Origin: Gammaproteobacteria bacterium | GTDB lineage: Bacteria; Pseudomonadota; Gammaproteobacteria; Competibacterales; Competibacteraceae | Direction of reading: 5' to 3' | Assembly (NCBI GenBank): GCA_003562535.1 | Contig: PWUP01000223.1 | Span: 1-19,682, forward strand | DNA length: 19,682 nucleotides | In this document: positions 1 to 6,785 of the stretch, one piece after another | Numbering within the stretch: position 1 is the stretch's first letter | How the letters are laid out: each line of letters begins with the position of its first letter | Notes under the pieces: model-generated | The model's database searches: none | What the model saw: only the letters and a program-made list of their open reading frames with translations | Told to the model about the DNA's origin: nothing | Program-made: the position numbers and the translations under genes

Positions 1-2
1 AT

Positions 3-125
3 GTCAGCCGCAAACGTAAATTACTGGAAAAACAAAAGGCAGGCAAAAAACGGATGAAACAGGTAGGCCAAGTCGAAATACCGCAATCTGCCTTTCTAGC
101 CGTGCTCCAAGTCGATAAAAAATAA
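3..125 (+). CDS. lepA: LepA/EF4 elongation factor 4, C-terminal end (partial)
   Basis: Only the last 40 codons lie in the window; the gene enters from the left edge and ends at TAA 123-125. The frame reads VSRKRKLLEKQKAGKKRMKQ and then closes with a VEIPQSAFLAVLQV stretch. This lysine-rich tail is the characteristic C-terminus of LepA (EF4), a translational GTPase that binds ribosomes. The GTPase domains are outside the window. The identity is supported by its position directly upstream of lepB, since lepA-lepB is a classic gene pair. The gap to lepB is 38 bp. No terminator is visible in it, so the two genes are probably co-transcribed. Confidence 0.9.
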   Translation, partial: VSRKRKLLEKQKAGKKRMKQVGQVEIPQSAFLAVLQVDKK

Positions 126-163
126 ACCTTAAACTACAGCAACCATCGCCGGATTGATTAACC

Positions 164-955
164 ATGCATTTCGATTTTGCCGCTCTTTTGGTCATCGCTG
201 CTGCGGTGACCGGTATGATATGGCTAGCGCATACGCTGTTTGCTAAGCGCAAGCAAACCAATGAATTAGATCACGATAATGGCCACCATAGCCCGAAGGC
301 ACTGCCGTGGTATGTCGATTTTTCGCGCTCATTTTTTCCCATTATTGTCGTGGTTCTGATTCTGCGTTCATTTGTTTTCGAACCGTTTCGCATTCCCTCA
401 GGCTCCATGGAACCCACGCTATTGCCAGGTGATTTCATTCTGGTGAGCAAATTCAGTTATGGGTTACGCCTACCCGTAGGCCATCAGACTATCCTCGAAC
501 TCAATCAACCGGAACGCGGTGATGTGGCGGTCTTTCGTTATCCAGAAAACCCATCGATTGCCTATATTAAACGCATTGTGGGTCTGCCCGGTGATCAGAT
601 CGAATACCGCAATAAGCAACTGTATATTAATGGTGAAGCCATCCCCTTAACTCCCATAGCTAATGGCACCCCCACCGGCCCCTACACCCAGATGCTGGAG
701 CAACTTGGCACCCAGCAACACACCATTCAAATCCGCACCGACCAGCCTGACCGCTTCACGGGACTGATGCGTTATCAAGTCCCTGAAGGCCAGTATTTCA
801 CCTTAGGCGACAACCGCGATAATAGCCGCGATAGCCGCTATTGGGGGTTTGTACCGGAAGATAATTTAATTGGCCGAGCCTTCTTAATATGGTTAAATCT
901 CGATTGCATCACGTTTCAAGGCCATTGCAACCGCATCGGGAGTTCAATCCAATGA
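164..955 (+). CDS. lepB: Signal peptidase I
   Basis: Inner-membrane serine protease that cleaves signal peptides from exported proteins. The 263-residue product has two N-terminal membrane segments (about residues 3-25 and 54-70) and then the periplasmic catalytic domain. The nucleophile box IPSGSMEPTLLPGD gives catalytic Ser81. The general-base box YIKRIVGLPGD gives Lys136. The C-terminal GDNRDNSRDSRYWGFVP box (about 215-231) is the conserved S26-family signature. Length and topology fit the proteobacterial form. The exported binding proteins further along this window would be among its substrates. The start is the first ATG after lepA and has only a weak Shine-Dalgarno, which suits translation within the lepA transcript. 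The stop overlaps the next start (ATGA). Confidence 0.97.
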   Translation: MHFDFAALLVIAAAVTGMIWLAHTLFAKRKQTNELDHDNGHHSPKALPWYVDFSRSFFPIIVVVLILRSFVFEPFRIPSGSMEPTLLPGDFILVSKFSYGLRLPVGHQTILELNQPERGDVAVFRYPENPSIAYIKRIVGLPGDQIEYRNKQLYINGEAIPLTPIANGTPTGPYTQMLEQLGTQQHTIQIRTDQPDRFTGLMRYQVPEGQYFTLGDNRDNSRDSRYWGFVPEDNLIGRAFLIWLNLDCITFQGHCNRIGSSIQ

Positions 956-1320
956 TTTACAAACGACAACAGGGATTTTCCCTGAACAAGTTCATCGGGG
1001 TGTTAATTCTGCTCGGTCCTTTAGTGATCCTCGGCTGGCAAATCGGTACGATGTATTTGGAATATTTTCAGATCAAGCGCATCATTACTTCAGTCGGGCA
1101 AAGTGTCACCAGCTACAACACCGAACCCCATGAAATCCGCCGCCGTTTGGAACGCACCATGAGCATCGATTACGTCACAGCAGTTAAAGCCGGTGATTTG
1201 ACGATCAATCGGCGCGGTGGAATCATCAGCATTGATTTAGCTTACCAAGACGAAAGACCCTTATTCGGCAAGTTCAAAATAGTCGGGACATTTGACGAAA
1301 CCATTCAGATTTATCCGTGA
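952..1320 (+). CDS. DUF4845 small membrane protein
   Basis: A 122-residue protein of unknown function, of the type usually encoded between lepB and rnc in gammaproteobacteria (DUF4845). I chose the ATG at 952 because it overlaps the lepB stop as ATGA; an earlier in-frame ATG at 889 lies inside lepB. The N-terminus is short and basic, followed by GFSLNKFIGVLILLGPLVIL. This resembles a type IV prepilin N-terminus, with a G-F-S/T-L motif just before a hydrophobic helix at about residues 13-34. The rest (about 35-122) is a soluble, probably periplasmic domain. Whether prepilin peptidase ever cleaves it is unknown. The gene ends overlapping the GTG start of rnc. Confidence 0.85.
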   Translation: MIYKRQQGFSLNKFIGVLILLGPLVILGWQIGTMYLEYFQIKRIITSVGQSVTSYNTEPHEIRRRLERTMSIDYVTAVKAGDLTINRRGGIISIDLAYQDERPLFGKFKIVGTFDETIQIYP

Positions 1321-1979
1321 ACCCAGAACTGATCCAGCAACGACTGCACTACCGGTTTACCGATTCGAGTTTGCTGGAAGCCGCCCTCACTCATCGCAGC
1401 TTTAGTGGCAGGCGTAACAATGAACGCTTGGAGTTTTTGGGTGATGCCCTGTTGAATGCCATTATCGCTCAGGCGCTGTATGTGACTTACCCTAAGGCCA
1501 GCGAAGGGGAACTCAGTCGCCTACGCGCGACCTTGGTAAAGGGCGAGACCTTAGCCAGTATTGCCGCTGAACTGGGTCTGGGGGATCACTTACACCTAGG
1601 CATCGGCGAGATGAAAAGCGGCGGGCACCGCCGAACGTCGATCCTTGCCGATGCTTTCGAAGCCGTACTCGCTGCCGTTTATTTAGACAGCAACTTTGAC
1701 ACCTGCCAAAACTTGATCCAGCGCCTGTTTGCCACACGGTTCACTAGTCTGCCGCCAGTGAACGAACTCAAAGACCCGAAAACCCGTTTACAGGAATACT
1801 TACAGGCGCGCCAACAACCGCTACCCGTCTACACGGTCAAATCCATGGCCGGTGATCCCCATGAGCGTTGCTTTGTGATCGAGTGCGTGATCGGTGATCT
1901 GGTCACTCACGCCAGCGGTAGCAGTCGGCGCAAAGCCGAACAAGAGGCCGCCCGTAAAGCTCTGGAGCACATTCAATGA
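1317..1979 (+). CDS. rnc: Ribonuclease III
   Basis: Double-strand-specific endoribonuclease that processes rRNA precursors and structured mRNAs. The 220-residue product has the family signature NERLEFLGDALLNA (residues 35-48). The metal-binding residues are Glu39 and Asp43 there, plus Asp112 and Glu115 in LADAFEAVLAAVYLD. A C-terminal double-stranded RNA-binding domain runs from about 153 to 220, beginning DPKTRLQEYLQ and ending with the basic SSRRKAEQEAARKALE helix. The length is close to that of E. coli RNase III (226). The start is a GTG overlapping the TGA of the preceding gene (GTGA), which implies translational coupling. The 3' end overlaps era by four bases. Confidence 0.97.
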   Translation: MNPELIQQRLHYRFTDSSLLEAALTHRSFSGRRNNERLEFLGDALLNAIIAQALYVTYPKASEGELSRLRATLVKGETLASIAAELGLGDHLHLGIGEMKSGGHRRTSILADAFEAVLAAVYLDSNFDTCQNLIQRLFATRFTSLPPVNELKDPKTRLQEYLQARQQPLPVYTVKSMAGDPHERCFVIECVIGDLVTHASGSSRRKAEQEAARKALEHIQ

Positions 1980-2863
1980 CCCGAGCCGGTTACATCGCGT
2001 TGCTGGGTCGGCCCAATGTTGGCAAATCGACGTTATTGAATCACCTCATCGATTACAAACTCAGTATCACTTCACCGCGCCCACAAACCACCCGCCATGC
2101 TCTACTCGGCATCCAGACTCTGGAGACGGCTCAACTGGTCTATGTCGATACCCCAGGCTTACAACAGAACGCCCGCAATGCGTTAAATCGACACATGAAC
2201 CGAGCCGCTACCCACGCTCTGAGTTATGTGGATATCGTGGTTCTGGTGCTGGATGCCCTGCAGTTTAACACCGAAGATCAAGCCGTCATTAAACAATTGC
2301 AACGCTTTACCGGTACCGTGATTGCGGCGGTGAATAAAATTGACCGTTTGAGCGACAAAACCCGCCTGCTGCCGTATCTTTCTGAACTGCAAAATCATTA
2401 TCCGTTTGCGGCCAGTATCCCGATTTCAGCGCTGCAACGCGACAATCTAGCCGCACTGCAACAGACCCTGATTGAGCATTTACCCGCCGCGCCGTTTTTA
2501 TTCGCTGCCGATGAACTGACAACCGCCAGCAGCCGTTTTCTCGCTGCCGAACTGATCCGTGAAAAACTGTTTCGCCGCTTACATGAAGAACTGCCCTATG
2601 CCTTAACGGTTGAAATCGAGCACTTTCAAGAAGAGGCTCAACTGCTACGGATTGCCGCTAAAATCTGGGTGGAACGCCAAGGGCAAAAAGGCATTGTCAT
2701 CGGTGCCGGTGGCCACCAATTACGCGACATTGGTCGAGCGGCTCGTTTGGATATGCAAACACTGTTCGGCAAAAAAGTATTTTTATCGCTATGGGTTAAA
2801 GTGCGTTCTGACTGGTCGGATGACGAACGCTCGCTCCAACAATTCGGCTACCACGACGCCTGA
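1976..2863 (+). CDS. era: GTPase Era
   Basis: Essential small GTPase that binds 16S rRNA through a KH domain and assists 30S subunit assembly. Of 295 residues, the G domain holds G1 GRPNVGKST (11-19), G3 DTPG (58-61), G4 NKID (120-123) and G5 SAL (151-153). The C-terminal KH domain includes the GIVIGAGGHQLRDIG stretch (about 238-252), the RNA-binding loop typical of Era. The length is near that of the E. coli protein (301). It starts with the ATGA overlap to rnc and ends in a TGATG overlap with recO. The rnc-era-recO order is conserved, and coupling of RNase III and Era to rRNA maturation is well established. Confidence 0.97.
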   Translation: MTRAGYIALLGRPNVGKSTLLNHLIDYKLSITSPRPQTTRHALLGIQTLETAQLVYVDTPGLQQNARNALNRHMNRAATHALSYVDIVVLVLDALQFNTEDQAVIKQLQRFTGTVIAAVNKIDRLSDKTRLLPYLSELQNHYPFAASIPISALQRDNLAALQQTLIEHLPAAPFLFAADELTTASSRFLAAELIREKLFRRLHEELPYALTVEIEHFQEEAQLLRIAAKIWVERQGQKGIVIGAGGHQLRDIGRAARLDMQTLFGKKVFLSLWVKVRSDWSDDERSLQQFGYHDA

Positions 2864-3573
2864 TGGCCGTCGAGCTGACCGCAGCGTTTGTGCTGCATCG
2901 GCGTCTCTATCGCGAATCCAGCCTGCTGGTCGAAAGCTTTTGCCAAGATCACGGTCGAGTAAGCTTGGTCGCCCAGCGTCTGACCCAGCGCTCGGCTCGG
3001 CGCAGCTTGTTGCAACCGTTTATACCGCTGTGGCTGGCATGGCGTGGACGCGGGGATCTGGTCACCTTAACCCATATCGAGGCCGCCGACCGAGGATTCA
3101 ACCTAGCCCCCGAGCGGCTACTCAGCGGGCTGTATATCAATGAACTCCTGCTGCGCCTGCTGCCGCGCCATGACCCCTACCCTGCCCTGTTCACTCACTA
3201 TCGCCAAGCGTTGCGTGAACTGGCCAGCCCGCAGGCTCAAGAACCCGCCTTGCGCCGGTTTGAAATCCGTTTACTGGCCGAATTAGGCTATGGCTTACAG
3301 CTCGAACACACGGCGGATACCGGCGACACACTCTGTCCGCACAGCCACTATATGTACCAATTGGCATACGGCCCGGTATTGAACCCTCCTTGCCAAGACG
3401 GTATCCCCATCTCCGGTCATAGCCTGCTCGCTCTAGCGCGGGACGAGTTGGACGATCCCCAAGTTTTGCGTGAAGCTAAACGCCTGACACGCTCGGCTCT
3501 TGACGCCCACCTCGATCGCCCCTTGCAAACCCGCAAGGTGTTACGAACTCTACAGCGCTTACCGCTGCCTTGA
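2863..3573 (+). CDS. recO: DNA repair protein RecO
   Basis: RecFOR-pathway mediator that anneals single strands and helps load RecA onto SSB-coated DNA. The 236-residue product begins AAFVLHRRLYRESSLLVESF, the typical N-terminal OB-fold start of RecO, with GRVSLVAQ following. A helical C-terminal domain contains RRFEIRLLAELGYG (about 128-141), a hallmark of the family. It closes with the LQTRKVLR region near the end. The length is close to that of E. coli RecO (242). It is the last recognisable gene of the lepA operon here; the pdxJ gene that often follows recO is absent. A cysteine/histidine-containing segment (LCPHSHYMYQ) sits where many RecO proteins carry zinc ligands, but I see no full four-cysteine set. 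Confidence 0.95.
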   Translation: MAVELTAAFVLHRRLYRESSLLVESFCQDHGRVSLVAQRLTQRSARRSLLQPFIPLWLAWRGRGDLVTLTHIEAADRGFNLAPERLLSGLYINELLLRLLPRHDPYPALFTHYRQALRELASPQAQEPALRRFEIRLLAELGYGLQLEHTADTGDTLCPHSHYMYQLAYGPVLNPPCQDGIPISGHSLLALARDELDDPQVLREAKRLTRSALDAHLDRPLQTRKVLRTLQRLPLP

Positions 3574-3579
3574 AGCGGG

Positions 3580-3592
3580 GTAAGCGTTCAGA
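3580..3592 (+). repeat. 13-bp sequence shared with 19481-19493
   Basis: GTAAGCGTTCAGA lies just after the recO stop. It recurs exactly, in the same orientation, at 19481-19493, and the similarity continues loosely downstream (ATCTCTGCTTAA versus CCCCCTGCCTTAA). Both copies are intergenic and sit near DUF4351 genes. A 13-mer match within a 20 kb window is not improbable by chance alone, so this is only a candidate dispersed-repeat fragment. Confidence 0.35.
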
Positions 3593-3652
3593 ATCTCTGC
3601 TTAATCTATTGAATGAGTAACAATAGGAGCTTTTTGCGCAAAACACCGCACA

Positions 3653-3675
3653 CGCATCATCCGCTTGATGATGCG
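3653..3675. repeat. Inverted repeat downstream of recO
   Basis: CGCATCATC (3653-3661) and GATGATGCG (3667-3675) form a perfect 9-bp stem with a 5-nt loop. The flanking bases almost extend the pairing. No T-tract follows, so a simple intrinsic terminator is unlikely. It could be a repeat-type palindrome, or it could slow transcription out of the recO operon. Confidence 0.5.
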
Positions 3676-3734
3676 CGTGGTAATGCGGAAGCCTTGTTGC
3701 AGATGCAAGCAATGGGACTGAACATAACTTTCAA

Positions 3735-4148
3735 GTGATGCTGTGGCTTGGGGGGGTGAACGGTTACGTCTTGCCTGACCTAGCGCGGCGTCATTGTTTA
3801 GATGTCTTTCAATCGTGGTTGCTGGTGCGCTTTAATGACTTAACCTTAGAGGAGGTACTGACCATGCTCGGTGAATTAACACCATTAGAACAAACCCGTG
3901 CCTATCGAGAGATTGTCGAGAAAAACCAGCCGATTTGGTTTGCTGAAGGCCAAGAGGAAGGACGCCAATCCGAAGCTCAGCAACTCATCTTTCGCCAGCT
4001 CCACCGCCGTATTGGCGGGCTGACCGAGGCTCAGCATGAGCAGATCAAAGCCTTGCCAGTGGAACAACTTGAAGATTTAGGTGAGGCGTTGCTGGATTTT
4101 GCGACCGCTGCGGATCTGGATGCTTGGCTCAGTGCCCATCGGCAGTAG
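3735..4148 (+). pseudogene. Truncated DUF4351 / Rpn-like (PD-(D/E)XK transposase-like) protein, C-terminal part
   Basis: The open frame runs from GTG 3735 (ATG 3738 is the next codon) to TAG 4148, 137 residues. Residues 32-61 (VRFNDLTLEEVLTMLGELTP onward to TRAYREIV) resemble the linker of Rpn/DUF2887-type recombination-promoting nuclease proteins. An EGQEEGRQSEAQQLI helix follows, then a DUF4351-like C-terminal domain at about 83-136. Full-length relatives are roughly twice this size and carry a nuclease domain first. That domain is absent here, and the frame is closed by a TAA at 3681, so I call it a 5'-truncated remnant. A second start is possible: ATG 3864 has a strong Shine-Dalgarno (AGAGGAGG, 3848-3855) and would give a 94-residue DUF4351-only protein. 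The last 45 residues are 39/45 identical to the minus-strand gene at the right window edge. Confidence 0.7.
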
Positions 4149-4195
4149 CCTAATAGCCGACTATGGGTGATCAAGATTTTTTGAACCACCGATGC

Positions 4196-4214
4196 ACACG
4201 GATAGACACGGATA
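4196..4214. repeat. Short tandem repeat, two ACACGGATA units
   Basis: ACACGGATA occurs at 4196-4204 and 4206-4214, a 10-bp period. It lies within a stretch beginning GAACCACCGATGCACACGG. Similar CACGGATAAACACGGATAA-like tracts are, to my knowledge, common as intergenic repeat debris in bacteria. No function is implied. Confidence 0.5.
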
Positions 4215-4232
4215 AACCTAATCCCTGCCGTC

Positions 4233-4255
4233 ATTCTGCCAAGGACTGGCAGAAT
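4233..4255. repeat. Palindromic repeat-like hairpin
   Basis: ATTCTGCCA (4233-4241) and TGGCAGAAT (4247-4255) form a perfect 9-bp inverted repeat around AGGAC. No T-tract follows. The form resembles dispersed palindromic intergenic units rather than a terminator. It lies between the truncated DUF4351 gene and the 3' end of the histidine kinase gene. Confidence 0.5.
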
Positions 4256-4548
4256 CCCGTCTTATAGACCATAACCATCTGATAAGCAAAGAACAGCCGA
4301 TGACAATGTTTCGTGCGCCTGCCCCCCTAAGCGGCAGTTTGATGACATCACTCCCCTTAATGTCGGTATTTCATGCGCATCATTGGCCTACAGCGAGCAC
4401 GATGTCAAAGTGTGGCAAGGGACACTGAGTCTGACGAAGGCTGGTTGATTGGTTTGCAAAATACGCTGCTTTCCGTCAAGCAGTGTATGGAGCTGCCTCT
4501 GCCCCTTGTCTGTTGCCGCTGAATGACGTGTCACTACCATGTTTAGGA
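4256..4548. other. Unassigned intergenic stretch
   Basis: About 290 bp remains between the palindrome and the histidine kinase stop. I read both strands and found only short frames with no recognisable family. One runs from ATG 4300 for about 48 codons. Another frame contains DEGWLIGLQNTLLSVKQ but has no good start. It may be decayed coding sequence. I see no convincing terminator for the minus-strand kinase gene. No RNA gene was recognised. Confidence 0.4.
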
Positions 4549-5937
4549 CTACCTCCACCGTAACACCACTTTCAAGCCCGGTTGATTATCCGTCAAACTC
4601 AATTGAGCGTCATGAAGCCGGGCAACGGCCCGCACCAAACTCAGCCCCAAACCATTGCCTGGCTGACTGCGGGCGCTGTCCAAGCGCACAAACCGCTCCA
4701 ACACTCGCTGCCGATCTGCCGGTGCAATACCAGGGCCATTATCAGCAACCGTTAACACCACACCCGATGGTTCGATAGTCACTCGCAGCTCGATGCGACC
4801 ACCCGCAGGCGTGTACTTCAGCGCATTATCCAATAGATTCCCTATGGCTTGAGCCAACAGACGCCGATTACCCTGAATCACCGCTGCTGGGTCGCTGCTC
4901 CAGTCAAACTCCAAGTGCTGAGCATCAGCGACTGCACCGTAAAGATCAGCCAGATCGGCAACTAAATCGTCCAAAACGACTGGCTCCCAATCCGTGCGTT
5001 TAATACCCGCCTCGGCTTGAGCAATGCTCAGCAAGGCATTAAATGTTTTGAGCATTTCATCGGTATCAGTGACGCTGTGTTCCATCACTGTGCGGTATTC
5101 CTCCGCCGTGCGGGCTTCTAAGAGCGTGACTTCAAGACGATTACGCATCCTATTCAGAGGCTTGCGCAGATCATGTGCTATATTATCGGTCACTTGCCGC
5201 ATACCAGCCAACAATTGCTCAATCCGCGCCAACATCTGATTCAGCTTACTGCCTAAATCATCGAATTCATTCGCTCGGTGACTGATGGCAATGCGTTGTG
5301 ATAAATCTCCGGCCATAATGTCCCCAGCCGTACGACTGACCGCATCAATACGGCGCAGAGTGTAATGACTCAACACTAAGCTGCCCAGTAATGCTAACAC
5401 TAAAATCACCACAATCACCAAGATACTGATGGCAAACGAATGTGCCAGCAAAGCGTGTTCATCGTATAAACCGTGGCCGATAAGCAGGTGATACCCGTCA
5501 GGTAATGTGGTGGCCAACACTCGGACGGGCACATCGCTATCCGGTTGTTTGAGAGCAATCACCTCACTGAGGTTTAAGGTGGCATAACGTTGCTGAACAT
5601 CGATTTTATTCGGCCAGTCTGGCAACTGACCGGCCAAGCGTTGCTGGCGATCGGGGTTCCATAACAGGTAAAAAAAGATCCGCCGCTGGTCATCGTTGCT
5701 AGACCGGCTGCGAATCGAGTCTAACAAGGCCGGCAACGACTGGCTGCGATACAGATTGATCAGCACCTCGGTTTCCAAACGCAGCCGCGCATCGACTTGC
5801 GCCTGAATATTGCGCGCCATCGACCAATGCACAACGCCCAGGCCGATGGCGGTAATCAGACTCAGTGAACAGGCGTAAATCAAGGCGGTGCGAAACACCG
5901 TAGTGCGCAGCAACCGCCGTAGATAATTAAGGGGCAT
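4549..5937 (-). CDS. HAMP-containing sensor histidine kinase
   Basis: Inner-membrane sensor kinase of a two-component system, 462 residues from the ATG at 5937. A longer frame opens at 6030, but its first 31 codons lie wholly inside the upstream regulator gene. The ATG at 5937 overlaps that gene's stop by 11 bp, a usual coupling arrangement. Membrane segments lie at about residues 14-38 and 168-191, enclosing a periplasmic sensor loop of about 130 residues of no recognised family. A HAMP domain follows (about 190-243). The phosphoacceptor is His255 in NIAHDLRKPL. The ATPase domain shows the N box LLDNALKYTP (368-377), G1 DNGPGI (399-404) and G2 GNGLGL (427-432). It should phosphorylate the neighbouring OmpR-type regulator. 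The stimulus cannot be deduced. Confidence 0.93.
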   Translation of the reverse strand: MPLNYLRRLLRTTVFRTALIYACSLSLITAIGLGVVHWSMARNIQAQVDARLRLETEVLINLYRSQSLPALLDSIRSRSSNDDQRRIFFYLLWNPDRQQRLAGQLPDWPNKIDVQQRYATLNLSEVIALKQPDSDVPVRVLATTLPDGYHLLIGHGLYDEHALLAHSFAISILVIVVILVLALLGSLVLSHYTLRRIDAVSRTAGDIMAGDLSQRIAISHRANEFDDLGSKLNQMLARIEQLLAGMRQVTDNIAHDLRKPLNRMRNRLEVTLLEARTAEEYRTVMEHSVTDTDEMLKTFNALLSIAQAEAGIKRTDWEPVVLDDLVADLADLYGAVADAQHLEFDWSSDPAAVIQGNRRLLAQAIGNLLDNALKYTPAGGRIELRVTIEPSGVVLTVADNGPGIAPADRQRVLERFVRLDSARSQPGNGLGLSLVRAVARLHDAQLSLTDNQPGLKVVLRWR

Positions 5938-6610
5938 GGAGCGAGTAACCTGCCCCGCGCACCGTGTGTAATACCGGAGGTGAAAAGCCTTTATCAATCT
6001 TGGCGCGCAGACGACTGATGTGCACATCAATCACATTCGTCTGGGGGTCAAAATGATAATCCCAAACATTCTCCAACAGCATCGTGCGAGTCACCACCTG
6101 ATTTTCATGCAACATCAGAAACTCTAATAAACGAAATTCACGGGGTTGCAACGAGATTTTCTGTCCCGCTCGGGTGACTTTGCGCTTCAAGCAGTCGAGT
6201 TCCAGATCAGCAACCCGCAGTAATGTGGGCTGCATATCCGGCTGCACCCGTCGCGCCAGTGCTTGCAAACGCGCTAATAATTCGCTAAACGCATAAGGTT
6301 TCACCAGATAATCGTCCCCCCCTGCGGTTAAGCCCTCTACCCGATCATCCACCTCGCCCAAAGCGCTTAAAATCAGCACCGGCGTAGTATCACGTTGATC
6401 ACGCAAAGCACCAATGATGCTCAGACCGTCGCGCCCAGGCAGCATCCGATCAACGATTAAAACGTCGTAATTACCGGCTGATGCCATCTGCAAACCACTG
6501 TCACCCTCTGCGGCATGTTCGACATGATAACCACTTTCAGTTAAACCTTTAATCAAGTAAGCTGCCGTGTCGTGATCGTCTTCGATAATGAGTAATTTCT
6601 TAGATTCCAT
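5927..6610 (-). CDS. OmpR-family response regulator
   Basis: DNA-binding partner of the downstream kinase, 227 residues. The receiver domain (about 1-120) has acidic residues Glu10, Asp11 and Asp12, phosphoacceptor Asp54 in LIVDRMLPGRDG, Ser82 at the switch position and Lys104 in YLVKPY. The winged-helix DNA-binding domain (about 130-225) contains LQPREFRLLEFLMLHENQVV and NVIDVHISRLRAKID, typical of the OmpR/PhoB class. The gene is transcribed away from ychF and leads the two-gene operon. Candidate targets include its own promoter region, but no metal-efflux, porin or other diagnostic target gene lies beside it. The regulon is therefore unknown. Confidence 0.95.
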   Translation of the reverse strand: MESKKLLIIEDDHDTAAYLIKGLTESGYHVEHAAEGDSGLQMASAGNYDVLIVDRMLPGRDGLSIIGALRDQRDTTPVLILSALGEVDDRVEGLTAGGDDYLVKPYAFSELLARLQALARRVQPDMQPTLLRVADLELDCLKRKVTRAGQKISLQPREFRLLEFLMLHENQVVTRTMLLENVWDYHFDPQTNVIDVHISRLRAKIDKGFSPPVLHTVRGAGYSLHAP

Positions 6611-6648
6611 AATAATACTCTGTTGCCCTGTACACTAATGATGGTAAT

Positions 6649-6699
6649 GCATTGCACCGTTAACACCAAGCTCGCCCATACCGGCGATCACTGCAATGC
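6649..6699. promoter_or_regulatory. Inverted repeat in the divergent regulator/ychF intergenic region
   Basis: GCATTGCA (6649-6656) and TGCAATGC (6692-6699) are inverted 8-mers separated by 35 bp. They lie in the 175-bp space between the divergent regulator and ychF genes. This is where an operator or an autoregulatory site might be expected. OmpR-family sites are more often direct repeats, so the link to the regulator is only an inference. Confidence 0.25.
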
Positions 6700-6785
6700 G
6701 CTATGATGCACTCTTTATGACAAATTTAGACTCAAAAGTCCCCACCCGTAACACAACTAACGATTAAACTGAGGATCATGCACTG

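Noticed and set aside
3613..3738. 41-codon open frame between recO and the DUF4351 remnant (ATG 3613)
   Set aside because: It contains NAEALLQMQAMGLNI, faintly like C-terminal parts of Rpn-type proteins, but it is short, spans the hairpin and has no recognisable domain or clear ribosome-binding site.
5938..6030. 31-residue N-terminal extension of the histidine kinase
   Set aside because: It lies entirely within the response regulator gene; the ATG at 5937 gives the standard short overlap and the expected N-terminal topology.
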